Below the pieces are notes generated by a model that saw only the letters and a list, made by a program, of their open reading frames with translations, did not search any database and was not told where the DNA came from. A stretch of 64,000 nt of DNA, taken from assembly GCA_015179025.1 (NCBI GenBank), contig WHUX01000003.1, positions 496,001 through 560,000 of the forward strand, given 5' to 3'. Position numbers and translations under genes: made by a program. Shown here in pieces: positions 31,768 to 41,136 of the stretch. Numbering within the stretch: position 1 is the first letter of the stretch; every line of letters starts with the position of its first letter. This stretch comes from Terfezia claveryi. Taxonomy: Eukaryota; Ascomycota; Pezizomycetes; Pezizales; Pezizaceae.

Positions 31768-34593
31768 ATGGTGGGACGAGGAGCTTCGGCACAGCTGAAG
31801 GTCACAAGAAAGAGCAGAAGGCAAAAACTCGATAAGTCGCTGAACTATGAGGCCAGGACTATGAGGTGGAAACGGGAAAAGGACAAGCTAAGAGAGATGA
31901 TCAGGAGGAAGAAGAAGGCTTGCTGGGAAAGGTTCTGTGAGGAAAATGGGAATAAAGACCCGTGGGAGGTGGTCAAATGGGCGAAGGATCCCTGGCACCT
32001 CCGACGACATATGGGAGACCTGGAGGACCTGGATGGCAAAAAACTGGAAAAAGATGAAGAGAAAGCTAAGGGATTAATTAGGGATCATTTTAGCTGGAGG
32101 CCAGACGGGCGAGAGTTGGGCGAGGGTGAGGAAGAGATCGATAGGGGGGAGGTGAGGGGGAGGGAAGAGGCGGAAGAGGATAATGACCAGTGGGAGGAGG
32201 AGGTCCGGAAGGCGCTCCAAGGTACTAGCAACAAGTCAGCAGCCGGCCCAGACGGAATCAGCTACCGGTTCATTAAGATGGTCGTGGGGACCAAACTGGG
32301 GACTGAGATAGTCAAGGAGGTAGCGGCTAACTTGAGGAGAGGAAGGATCCCAGCTGGGTGGCAGTTCAGTAAGGTGGTGATGATCCTAAAACCAGGAAAA
32401 GACCACAGTAAAACAAAGGGATGGAGGCCGATAAACCTAATCAATTGCATCAGCAAGCTGGGCGAAAAGGTGGTGGCAGAACGGCTACAGGGGTCAGGTC
32501 TCCTACATAAGCACCAGTTCGGCTCAGTCAAAGGCAGGTCGGCTACGGAGGCTGCGCTACGTACAGTGACAAGGGCCCAGAGATGCCTGGCTAAGGAGGG
32601 TTCTATGGGGTGGGCATTCTGGGACGTTAAAGGGGGGTTTCAGAATGTCAGGGAAGAAGACGTGATTATAGAACTGGTAAAAGCAGAGGAGAGCAGAAGG
32701 TGGATCCCCTGGATCAGAGATTTCTTCCGAGCCAGAGAATTTGAGATCGAATGGGACAGTCGGGTCAGAGGTAAGGGGAAGACCAACTTAGGATCTCCAC
32801 AGGGATCACCTCTTTCGCCGGTGATATTCCTGATCTGGATGGCCCCGATTATCAGAAAAATGGAAAGAGAGATCAGAAAAGCGGCGCCATTCGATAATGA
32901 ACTACCATCATACGTCGACGACCTACACCTCAACATTTGCGTCTGGGGGAAAGAGAGGGCGAAAGAGATAGATATGGAACAGGTCCTAGTGCAGGCAGAT
33001 GAGGCAGTCCATAAAGTGGCACGGGAATGCCACCTTCCACTGGAGGATCTTAAGCATGAGAAGATGGTCCTCAGGAGCAAGAGGAGGAGATGTAACAAAA
33101 AGGTCAAATGGGTAAAGTGGGTCGGCTTCATAATGGATGAGAGCTTGACATTTATAGAGCACTGGAGAAGCAGAATAGCCAAGGCTAGAAAGCTGCTAGG
33201 GCAGCTAAAAGGGCTGGGCAACTCGAACTGGGGTATGAGTGCCACTAGCTGGAGGGCAGCCTACACTGGCATGGTAAGGGCAGTAGCACTTTGGGGGGCT
33301 GAACTAGCCTGGAGAGGACAGAGGGATTGGGAAGAGGAGTTTGAGAAACTCCAGTACCAAGCCCTAAAGAGGTGTGTAAGTGCAATGCACGGCTCACGCA
33401 GGGAACTGGTGAGCCAGATTGCGGGGGTGGAGTCACCCAGAATGGCTCTAGACGCCACCCAGGCCAGGATCATGGCAAAAATGACACGCAGTCCTGGGGC
33501 ACTGGGGGACCTCTGGCTGGGGGAAGGGGTCAGAGGGAGGAACATTGAGGAGGGGAGAAGTTGGGACTACTTTGGGGAGCCCTTCCCCCAGGCGGATGGG
33601 TTCACTTCGGTTTTGACAGCCATCCGGAGCAAGGCGGGGGTGCTGAAGGAGGAGGGGAATGAAAAGATTAGCCTAGGGAAGGACATCCCAGCCCTAGACA
33701 TCCCCCTAGTTAACCTGGGGCTGACGAGGGATTCGGCCCCCAATAAGTGGCAGGATAGGATCAGGGAGATCAAAGAGGATGCTGCGGTGTTGTACACAGA
33801 TGGCAGCATGAGTCAAGAAGGGGGCGTAGGGGGGGGGTGGTGCTCAGAGGGGGGAAAGGTAAAAGGCTATGTGGGGATGGGCCGGATCTGTACAGTATGG
33901 GATGGGGAAGTCACGGGCATAGAAAGGGCTCTGGCTGAGACTGATCCTGGATGGAAAATGCTTATCCTTTCTGATTCGCAAGCGGCACTGGGGGCAATTA
34001 GAAATGCAGGCAGGAAGGGGAAGGCAAGAACCGGGGAGATGGCCAGGTTAATTGCTCATATCCGGGACAGACAAGCAAGGCTCGGAGCTGAAGCAGTGAG
34101 GCTTGGGTGGGTAAAAGCCCACGTGGGGATCCCAGGCAATGAACAGGCTGACCAGCTGGCCAAGGCTGGAGCAGAGGAGAGGGAACCCCTAGCCCCCGTG
34201 ATCACAGAGGGAGGCCTAAACCAGGAATGGAGAAGGAGGAGGGAGAGGGAGAGGAAGGTGGCGGGGGCAGGAATGGGTAGGGTGGTGAAGTGGGGGAGGA
34301 AGGCGAGGGTCATCTATGTCCAATGCAGGACGGGGAAGGGGAATCTACAATCCTGGCGAGCTAAACTAGATGATACCCTTGACGCGACCTGCCGGAGGTG
34401 CGGCAAACATGAAGAGACAGGCAGGCATGTTGCCTTGGTCTGCTCTCACGGAGAAGAGATAGGCCGGAAATGGAGCACCTGGGAGGAGATGGATCAGAGA
34501 AAAAGGTGGCTCAGGAAGGAAAAAGATGAGGAGGGGGAAGAGCACGTGGTAGATTTGGTGGAGACCTTCTTCTCAAACCTGGACCTGACCTAG
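31768..34593 (+). CDS. LINE ORF2: reverse transcriptase, RNase H and zinc knuckle
   Basis: A 941-codon uninterrupted frame. RT motifs: SAAGPDGISYRFIK (about 170), GWRPINLI (about 218), WAFWDVKGGFQNV with its catalytic Asp (about 290), GSPQGSPLSPVIFLIWM (about 345) and the YVDD active site (about 388). RNase H: VLYTDGSMSQEGG (about 675), WDGEVTGIERAL, LILSDSQAAL and VKAHVGIPGNEQADQLAKAG carry the four acidic/His positions. The C terminus has CRRCGKHEETGRHVALVC. The proteins prime cDNA at nicked target DNA. Upstream frameshifts separate it from its endonuclease, so this copy is probably not autonomous although its RT is intact. Confidence 0.9.
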   Translation: MVGRGASAQLKVTRKSRRQKLDKSLNYEARTMRWKREKDKLREMIRRKKKACWERFCEENGNKDPWEVVKWAKDPWHLRRHMGDLEDLDGKKLEKDEEKAKGLIRDHFSWRPDGRELGEGEEEIDRGEVRGREEAEEDNDQWEEEVRKALQGTSNKSAAGPDGISYRFIKMVVGTKLGTEIVKEVAANLRRGRIPAGWQFSKVVMILKPGKDHSKTKGWRPINLINCISKLGEKVVAERLQGSGLLHKHQFGSVKGRSATEAALRTVTRAQRCLAKEGSMGWAFWDVKGGFQNVREEDVIIELVKAEESRRWIPWIRDFFRAREFEIEWDSRVRGKGKTNLGSPQGSPLSPVIFLIWMAPIIRKMEREIRKAAPFDNELPSYVDDLHLNICVWGKERAKEIDMEQVLVQADEAVHKVARECHLPLEDLKHEKMVLRSKRRRCNKKVKWVKWVGFIMDESLTFIEHWRSRIAKARKLLGQLKGLGNSNWGMSATSWRAAYTGMVRAVALWGAELAWRGQRDWEEEFEKLQYQALKRCVSAMHGSRRELVSQIAGVESPRMALDATQARIMAKMTRSPGALGDLWLGEGVRGRNIEEGRSWDYFGEPFPQADGFTSVLTAIRSKAGVLKEEGNEKISLGKDIPALDIPLVNLGLTRDSAPNKWQDRIREIKEDAAVLYTDGSMSQEGGVGGGWCSEGGKVKGYVGMGRICTVWDGEVTGIERALAETDPGWKMLILSDSQAALGAIRNAGRKGKARTGEMARLIAHIRDRQARLGAEAVRLGWVKAHVGIPGNEQADQLAKAGAEEREPLAPVITEGGLNQEWRRRRERERKVAGAGMGRVVKWGRKARVIYVQCRTGKGNLQSWRAKLDDTLDATCRRCGKHEETGRHVALVCSHGEEIGRKWSTWEEMDQRKRWLRKEKDEEGEEHVVDLVETFFSNLDLT

Positions 34594-34609
34594 GTTGCGG
34601 GTGAAGAGA

Positions 34610-34790
34610 GAGGGGGGAGTGGACGGGGGTGAGGCTGGTTAAAGGGCGTGGCGGCGGAAGTCCGAATAAAGGGGGTGAGGCCAGGTCGAGGGCGTGGCGG
34701 CGGAAGACCTAATTTAAAAGGGGGGCGAGGCCGGTTAGGGGGCGTGGTGGAGGAGGTAGGGGTATTCGGTTTGTTCCTTGGTTCGGGAGG
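34610..34790 (+). repeat. 3' UTR minisatellite of LINE L1
   Basis: A unit of about 58-60 bases containing GGGGGTGAGGC..GGT and GGGCGTGGCGGCGGAAG occurs about three times between the ORF2 stop and the tail. The truncated copy at 46850-47060 has three to four units of its own, so copy number varies between LINE copies. Confidence 0.75.
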
Positions 34791-34928
34791 CTGGGCGTTT
34801 ACGCGGCCCGTTGTCCCGTGGGCGTACCGAGTCTTTTAAGATGAGGGAACGGGGCCGTCTCATAGCCTTAGGCTCCAAAGACGTATAGACTTCAAAAAAA
34901 AAAAAAAAAAAAAAAATCGTTGCGCCTC

Positions 34929-35879
34929 GGAGGTTGACACAGTGTAGAGATGGGATTTTCAATATATGTATATATCCTTACAAAGTCAAAAGTCAGTCAA
35001 TCGCATGAAAGTTTGCGAATAGAGCATGGCAGTGGCGACATCGGAGGCATGGCAGTGTGGACGATGAACGTTTGGCTGTGCTCAAATCGGAGGCACGACA
35101 ATGCTTCTGCCTGTTCAAAACGAACTTGCTGGATCGCCTGGATAATCCCGTGACCGAGGTCAGTATGCATGCTCACATTGGGCCAGGGCAATCCTCTCAC
35201 CTAAATCAACTGAACTGAGGTATTCGGTCGCTTTTTTTTACGGAATCTTGTGAGATAGGTCATCTATGCGTGCACATATCGGAGGCCTGGCAATATATCA
35301 ACGAACTTGCTCTGTCGCTTACCGTACGCTGTGAGCTACGTTAGCCATGCGTGCACATATCGGAAGCCTGGCAGTGTCGACATTGGAGGTATGAAAGTGT
35401 CGACATTGGAGGTATGAAAGTGTCGACATTGGAGGTTTGTCACACCGGAGGCATGACAATGCTCCTGCCGTGCCAACCGAACTTGCTGGATCACCTGGAC
35501 AATAGACATGTCAGTTATGCGTTCTCACATTGGGACAGGGCAATGCTCTCACATATATTATAAGTAGTATGGGCTGAATGACATGTACGAACAATTCTAA
35601 CATTCCTCCTGTTCTATGCTTGGCTCCTACGGCACCCCACTCTCCCTCCCGGCTGCTTGAACCGCTCCCTCTCCAAGTCCATCTACGTCGAGGGCCTGAG
35701 GATGAGGGGACACTGGCTCCCATTGACGCTTATGAGTTTGACAGAGGAAGGAAGAAGGTGGATTTGCGTAGTGACCGGTAATGGATGTTTTAGTGAGGGC
35801 TTTTATCATGCTTCTTTTACCTCGTTCGGCATTTTGCACCCCCATAAAGTTTACACATGTTGCGGGTCTTTTACAGTTG
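34929..35879. other. repeat-bearing spacer
   Basis: Contains about three tandem 23-bp units around GTGTCGACATTGGAGGTATG (35374-35436) and diffuse copies of ATCGGAGGCATGGCAATG-like motifs between 35040 and 35460. A short plus frame (35578-35781) is not assignable. Confidence 0.5.
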
Positions 35880-36006
35880 TATTTTTTCGGGGGTTAGTTT
35901 GCTCGATGTTCCGTGAGCTTATCGAGTCTTTTAAGATGAGGGACAGGCCGTCTCATAGCCTAGGGCTCCATAGACGTACAGACTTCAAAAAAAAACAAAA
36001 AAAAAA
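35880..36006 (+). mobile_element. truncated tail of LINE L1
   Basis: TTCCGTGAGC..CGAGTCTTTTAAGATGAGGG, then CGTCTCATAGCC and GACGTACAGACTTC lead into an A-run (35987-36006), matching the last ~100 bases of the full-length LINE. It directly abuts a reverse-oriented L1 fragment. Confidence 0.7.
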
Positions 36007-36014
36007 CCTTTCCT

Positions 36015-37117
36015 TCTCCACTCAGGCCAGATCAAGGTTGGAGAAGAATGCCTCCACGAGGTCTACTACATATTCGCACTCCCCATCCTTCACTTTCTCC
36101 GCGCACTTCTTCCGCTCATCCATCTCCTCCCAATTCCCCCACCTTCGTCCGATATCTTCCCCACGTGGACAGACCAGGACTACCTACGTTCCTGCCTGTC
36201 CCGATGTGTCTTCCGCATATTCGGCATGTGGGGTCGACTGCATCATCCAACTTCGCATGCCAGGATTGGGGATTCCTTCTCCCAGTCCTGCAGTGGATGT
36301 AGTTGACCCTTGCCTTTCTCCCCCACCTGATCACTCTACCCCCTCCCGTTCCAGCTATCTCCCTCTCCGCCTCCCGCATTCTCTGCCATTCCTGTCTGAG
36401 CCCCCCCTCTGTGATCTGGGGTTCTTCAGGGTGCAGTGGCTCCGCTTCTTTTGGTAGCATGTCTGCCCGCTCGTTGCCGGGAATGCCAACATGAGTGAGC
36501 TTTTACCCATCCCAGCCTTACTGCCCCCGCCCCTTGTCTCTCTTGCCTCTCTTTGATCCCGGCGGCTGCTAACCTTAGGTCCGCTGTCCTTGCTTTTCCC
36601 CTCCTTCCTGCCTTCCTAAGTTCCGCTATTGCCGCCGTTGAGTCCGTCAAGATTAGCACCTTCCAATCCGGAGGTTTTCCAGATCGTTTCTGATCTCCAT
36701 GACCTCCCCATCCCACACGGTGCACAATCACCCCAAGCCGACCCTCCCCTTCTTAGTCCCACCTTCCGAATACCAGCCCCCGCCGACTCTTCTCTCTTCA
36801 CCCATATTGCCATCCGTGTAAACTACCGCCCTTTGTCCCCTGGATCTTCTTTACCCACCAGTCTGGCTTATCGTCCCTAGAGAAGCCCAGGTCCGCTATC
36901 GGTATCTCTACTACCCTACAGGGTCACACCATGTAATCTCCTCATTCAATTCTTCTCTCACCATCCCGGCCTTCCTTCAGATCGTTGACATTACCGAGGT
37001 AAAGCCATCTTCCTTCAGATTGTCCTGCAACCTATATGGTACTTCAATTAGGTCCCACGCTCTTCCCTCCTCCATATTCCTCTCCAGTATGCCGTCATCT
37101 AACCACAGGTTCCCCAG
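36015..37117 (-). mobile_element. LINE L1 fragment (RNase H end), reverse
   Basis: Minus-strand frames correspond to the end of L1 ORF2: LILTDSTAAIAELRKAGRRG and AGAVRLGWVKAH (RNase H, 36520-36650), ITEGGLRQEWQRMREAEREI and DPTCRICGRHIGTGR (zinc knuckle, about 36210-36400) and VVDLVEAFFSNLDL near 36030. Upstream (to 37117) it matches the RT-RNase H linker, as far as NLWLDDGILERNMEEGRAWD. It is then interrupted by the copia element and resumes at 41010. Many frameshifts; dead. Confidence 0.75.
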
Positions 37118-37512
37118 TATAGATATGACCTATAGGAATAGGAATAGCAACAGGTGAGCGGAGAGATCCAAGTGTCCACTGAAGGAAGGTACGAACAGAG
37201 CGAGTTGGTCACTGGAGAGAGGAATATGAAGAGAAGAAGATGTTCGCATACACAGTGAGTGCATGTATTGCATTGAGTGAAGTGATTGCTTCTATTCTTC
37301 CGAACAAGTAGGAACATGAACGAGATATATATACATGTATGAGCGTACATCTAAAGCATGAAGAATAAGGAGAAGCACATGTCCGTTGCAAGCCGTATAG
37401 CTAGGCATGAAGCAACGATATGAGTGCGAGTAAGGTATGAGTACGCAATATGATGTGCAAGCCGCTGCGAGCCGAATAGCTAAGCAGGAAGCACGCATAT
37501 GATGTGCAAGCC
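37118..37512 (-). repeat. 3' LTR of the copia element, truncated
   Basis: Collinear with the other LTR from TATAGATATGACC to GATGTGCAAGCCG. It carries about 24 extra bases at ~37290-37314 and lacks the last ~70-80 bases that hold the TG terminus. A purine-rich GGAGGGGC (minus sense) adjoins the break. Confidence 0.85.
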
Positions 37513-37646
37513 GACTGAAGCCCCTCCTGTTTTCTTGAAATGTACGCTATCAAGTCAGCCTCATTAAAAAACCTATAAAAAACCATGAAAATGGAAAAAA
37601 AAGATAGATAGGTAAAAGAGTACTGAGATTGAATAGGGCGAGACAG

Positions 37647-38282
37647 TCATGTCTTGCCTAAGGCGAGTTCTCTTAGCATAGAGAGTCGTGGATGCGGAAA
37701 AGGCTTTGTGCATAAGTCCGCTAAGTTATCATGGCTCGGAATGTAGAGAACAGTGATTTTCCCAGTCTCCACTAGATCTCGTACATGATGATATGCTACA
37801 TCGATATGCTTGCTCTTATCACTGATTCGAGGATTGGAGGTCAGATCAATAGAGCCGTTATTGTCAGTGCTTAAGGCAGCTGATATTGGTATTCTGAGCT
37901 CGTCCAAGGCAAGTTGTAGCCACACATGGTGCTTGGCGGTTGTAGATAAAGCAATGTATTCTGCTTCAACTGTGGAAGTTGCTACGCATCGTTGTTTGAT
38001 GGCTCGCCAGCAAATGGTGTTCGTTGCTAGTTGGAATATATAGCCCGTGGTAGATTTTCGGTCGGATCGGTCACCTGCATAATCAGCATCCGAATAGCCA
38101 GATAAATTAATAGCAGTAGCAGTGCAGTTATTATAAGCAAGCTTGAGGTTGCGTGTGCCCTTAAGGTATCGCAGCACTTGTTTGAGTGCACCCATATGAG
38201 TTGTTGTTGGCTGGGATGCGAACTGGGATAGAGCCGAGACCGTAAATGCCAGATCAGGTCGCGTGCCTATTACAAGGTACAT
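37647..38282 (-). pseudogene. copia RNase H domain
   Basis: 211 codons ending the copia polyprotein: YLVIGTRPDLAFTVSALSQF (end of RT), NLSGYSDADYAGDRSDRKST (first Asp of RNase H), STVEAEYIALSTTAKHHVWL (Glu) and STDNNGSIDL (Asp), then SKHIDVAYHHVRDLVETGKI. These are standard Ty1/copia RNase H landmarks and the frame is intact here, but the upstream RT is deleted. Confidence 0.88.
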
Positions 38283-38303
38283 TGGGCGAGGTAGAGCTTA
38301 TAT

Positions 38304-38700
38304 CAGTGTTCTCAACCGGCCAGGCCGCCGACCAGGCCGCCTGAAGCCTGGCCTGGGGGCCGAGGTCTGTGCGGGCCTGAAACCGCCTGGGGCGGCCCCG
38401 GCCTGACTTTCAGAAGGCCTGAATAGCCTGGACCGGCCCCAGGCTGGCCCAGGCTATTCAGGCCGTAAGCAGGCCGTCCAGGCTATTCAGGCTATTCAGG
38501 CTATTCAGGCCGTAGTCCAGGCTATTCAGGCCGTAGTCCAGGCTATTCAGGCCGTGGTCCAGGCTATTCAGGCTATGGTCTAGGCTATTCAGGCTATTCA
38601 GGCGGCCTGGACCGGCCCAGGCCTTCCATCAGGCCGGCCTGAATAAGAAGGCCCAGGGCCTTAGCTTCGGCCGGCCTGGCCTGGCCTGTTGAGAACACTG
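38304..38700. mobile_element. hAT-like MITE built of GC-rich tandem units
   Basis: The 397-bp insert begins CAGTGTTCTCAAC and ends GTTGAGAACACTG, a perfect 13-bp terminal repeat extended by CNGGCCAGGCC. It is flanked by the 8-bp duplication GCTTATAT (38296-38303 and 38701-38708), as in hAT elements. The interior is a degenerate array of CCAGGCTATTCAGG and CAGGCCGT units and codes for nothing. It is inserted between the copia spacer repeats and the RNase H region. A diverged relative lies at 53015-53220. Confidence 0.85.
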
Positions 38701-38708
38701 GCTTATAT

Positions 38709-38960
38709 TAGCTTGCTGAGCTAGTGAAGGCATAAAAGCTTGCTGCTGAGGCGAGGAAGAGCTTATATTTGCTTGCTGAGCTGGCGAAGGCATATAAGCA
38801 TTAGCTTGCTGAGCTGGCGGAGAGCTCATAAGACCAGTATGAGCTTGCGAAGCCGAAGGAGAGCTCATAAGACCAGTATGAGCTTGCGAAGCCGAAAGAG
38901 AGCTCATATGGCTTATATGAGCTTGCGAAGCCGAGTTCGCTATTTCACGCAACCAAGGAA
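38709..38960 (-). repeat. coding-type tandem repeats in the copia element
   Basis: Units of about 33-39 bases (GAGCTCATAAGACCAGTATG and AGCTTGCGAAGCCGAA) read on the minus strand as repeats of ASQAHTGLMSS followed by AQQAN motifs. They look like an expanded low-complexity linker of the polyprotein. Confidence 0.7.
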
Positions 38961-38994
38961 GCTTATTTCTGATATCTGCAACTAATATAGGAGA

Positions 38995-39726
38995 TTAAAG
39001 ATCATTCTTATTGAAGATATGCACATCATTATCCCTAGCAACCATAACGACCTTAAACTTGACGACATTCCAAGCAAATAAACTATGACTTAAGGTAGGA
39101 ACATATAAAACATCCTTCAAAACCAGACGGTTTATTGTGTTATTGGGTAAGGCAGCATGTAGTATCACAGTGCCTTTCCCTTCAACAGGAAGGAGGTTGT
39201 TACCTCCAACCTTCACAACTCCGTGATGCGGTTGAATGTAGTAGAAATGGCCTATATCGGAAGTCATGTGAGCTGTTGCACATGTGTCTAGTTTCCAGGT
39301 GTATGTAGTACTAACCTGTGGATCGGTCTGATTTGACTCAGAAACGAATACAGATGGATCGAGTTGCTCAGAAACTGAAGCTTGAGCAAGTTCAGCTATA
39401 GAGGCTTGAGCGACTTCAGCAATAGAGGCTTGAGACTTCCCAATTTTTTTCTTGCTATCTTGGTCGCGCTTTAGCTTGCGACAATCCTGCCAGACATGAC
39501 CGTTAAATCGATGTCCATGACGCTTGCAATAGGTACAGGACCTAGCTGCAGATGTAGCTTGCGAAGTTGTGTGATTGTGTGGCTTGCTTGGTTCGCTGAA
39601 ATTTCCTTCTTCTAGCCTTATTTGAATGACCACTGGCTTGAAGCGCCGTATTGCCGTTGTTGCCACCGTTAGTATTGTTATCACCATTATAGCTTGAGAG
39701 CTGGTTATTGATGGCGAGTCCCACAA
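38995..39726 (-). pseudogene. copia gag zinc knuckle and aspartic protease
   Basis: Contains a CCHC-type knuckle CTYCKRHGHRFNGHVWQDC and the protease active-site region WKLDTCATAHMTSDIGHFYY, where DTCA stands in for the usual DSGA. It continues to LKDVLYVPTLSHSLFAWNVV, a hallmark of the copia protease-integrase junction, and stops before integrase. It overlaps the gag frame by about 190 bases, so a frameshift separates them. Confidence 0.82.
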
Positions 39727-40540
39727 GCCTTTCCTTCAGATCATCGTAAGAGAGATTTTCCTTAGTCGTTGGATTATCTACCACATTCGGGTAGTGAGTA
39801 ACCAAGGAAGCGAGGAGATATTCCCTTTTTGCCTCTTCAAGCTCTAGCAGTGTTCTGTAGACAGCTTTAAAACTGCCAGGACGCGCGTTTGAGGTCAATG
39901 TATGCAGTCGCATCCAACGAATCTCAAAGCTATCGATAAACTCTGTAATAGATTGAGAGGTATCAAGAGTAGAAGAAAGAGAGTTAAAAGCATGTATTTC
40001 ATGCACAAAGGACAACGGGGTATCTTTGTAGTAGGTATTGCGAAGATATACCCATATCTTGTTTGCAGACCGATGCCTACCAATTTGGAGCATTATTTGC
40101 TGTGAGACCACTTGAATGAGAAGAAGAAGGGACTCCGTCTCAATATGCTTATGGTGGGCTAATTCGGCAGCAGTTGCAGTTATCGGAGGTTTATATCCAT
40201 TGACAACCACTTGCGTGGCGTCCAAGGCGTCAAAGAGCATTAGCATTTGTTGCGACCATACGTCATAGTTCTTCGAGTCTTCTAGGATTGCTAGCTTCTC
40301 GATCTTAATGCTGGACCTAAAGTCTCGATGCGTGGGTACTGGAGGTGCCACTTGCGTAGGTGGTTGTGTAAGCGGAGAAGCTTGTGAAAGCAGAGGAGGT
40401 TGATTGACAACAACGGTGTCGTGCATCTCTTGATTGCTGTCAATTGGGTTTTGATTGACTCGGAAACGAGTTCGAGGTTGTCTGGACGGTCCAGCTTCTG
40501 ATGACATTTTGACTGTGTTGCTTGTTCGTTGGAGGCTCAA
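39542..40540 (-). pseudogene. copia gag
   Basis: 332 codons, start in-frame at MSSEAGPSRQPRTRFRVNQN or just upstream. KIEKLAILEDSKNYDVWSQQ, QQIMLQIGRHRSANKIWVYL and the segment ending HYPNVVDNPTTKENLSYDDL match the layout of copia gag (UBN2-type). The tail is Asn/Gly-rich. Premature end by a frameshift near 39650; the zinc knuckle lies in the next frame. Confidence 0.82.
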
Positions 40541-40561
40541 AGCGCAAGAGGGCTTATAACC

Positions 40562-41004
40562 TATAGATATGACCTATAGGAATAGGAATAGCAACAGGCG
40601 AGCGGAGAGATCCAAGTGTCCACTGAAGGAAGGTACGAACAGAGCGAGTTGGTCACTGGAGAGAGGAATATGAAGAGAAGAAGATGTTCGCATACACAGT
40701 GAGTGCATGTATTGTATTGAGTGAAGTGATTGCAAACATGAACGAGATATATATACATGTATGAGCGTACATCTAAAGCATGAAGAATAAGGAGAAGCAC
40801 ATGTCCGTTGCAAGCCGTATAGCTAGGCATGAAGCAACGATATGAGTGCGAGCAAGGTATGAGTACGCAATATGATGTGCAAGCCGCTGCGAGCCGAATA
40901 GCTAAGCAGGAAGCACGCATATGATGTGCAAGCCGCTGACGGCTACATATGATATAGATAGCAAGGCATGGGCGGAATGAACGGAATGTACATTCATTCT
41001 AACA
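40562..41004 (-). repeat. 5' LTR of the copia element, complete
   Basis: 443 bp. In element sense it starts TGTTAGAATGAATG and ends GGTCATATCTATA, so the last dinucleotide is TA rather than CA. Followed by the CCCAG duplication and the resumed L1 fragment. Confidence 0.85.
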
Positions 41005-41009
41005 CCCAG

Positions 41010-41134
41010 TCCATCTAGGTCCCGCATAATCTTCACTTCAGCGGCTTAAATAATCAGCCTGGCTTGTGCTACATCCATTACTACAGCTAGGTGGCAATGA
41101 ATTTGGTACCCCCCCTGCATAAGAGTCTTGCATT
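41010..41134 (-). mobile_element. continuation of the reverse L1 fragment
   Basis: Minus-strand translation QIHCHLAVVMDVAQAR followed by a decayed stretch to the copia site parallels QIAGVESPRMALDATQAR of the intact L1 ORF2, and it joins the left part (NLWLDDG) once the copia element is removed. Confidence 0.6.
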
Positions 41135-41136
41135 AC

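Larger units (their letters stand above)
27759..34915 (+). mobile_element. full-length non-LTR retrotransposon (LINE family L1, Tad/I-like)
   Basis: The 7157-bp element is bounded by the 13-bp target duplication ATCGTTGCGCCTC (27746-27758 and 34916-34928) and ends in an A-run. It has a ~355-bp 5' leader, a gag-like ORF1 with a CCHC knuckle, an ORF2 with apurinic-type endonuclease, reverse transcriptase, RNase H and a C-terminal zinc knuckle, then a repeat-containing 3' UTR. ORF1 and the endonuclease part carry frameshifts or stops, whereas RT-RNase H is intact over 941 codons. Tad-clade membership is inferred from fungal origin and the RNase H layout. Confidence 0.92.
37118..41004 (-). mobile_element. 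Ty1/copia-type retrotransposon, internally deleted
   Basis: Flanked by the 5-bp duplication CCCAG (37113-37117 and 41005-41009) and inserted into the reverse L1 fragment, which resumes beyond it. LTR sequences lie at both ends (40562-41004 complete; 37118-37512 lacking its U3 start). Minus-strand coding runs gag, zinc knuckle, protease, then jumps to the last RT residues and RNase H; integrase and nearly all of RT are missing. A hAT-like MITE sits inside. It could not transpose on its own. Confidence 0.88.

Noticed and set aside
35657..36457. 266-codon plus-strand frame
   Set aside because: Its second half is the opposite strand of an L1 RNase H fragment and its first half crosses a LINE tail.
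38709..38960. Possible independent repeat protein (ASQAH units)
   Set aside because: It lies between copia coding parts in the same orientation and is best explained as an expanded linker of that element.
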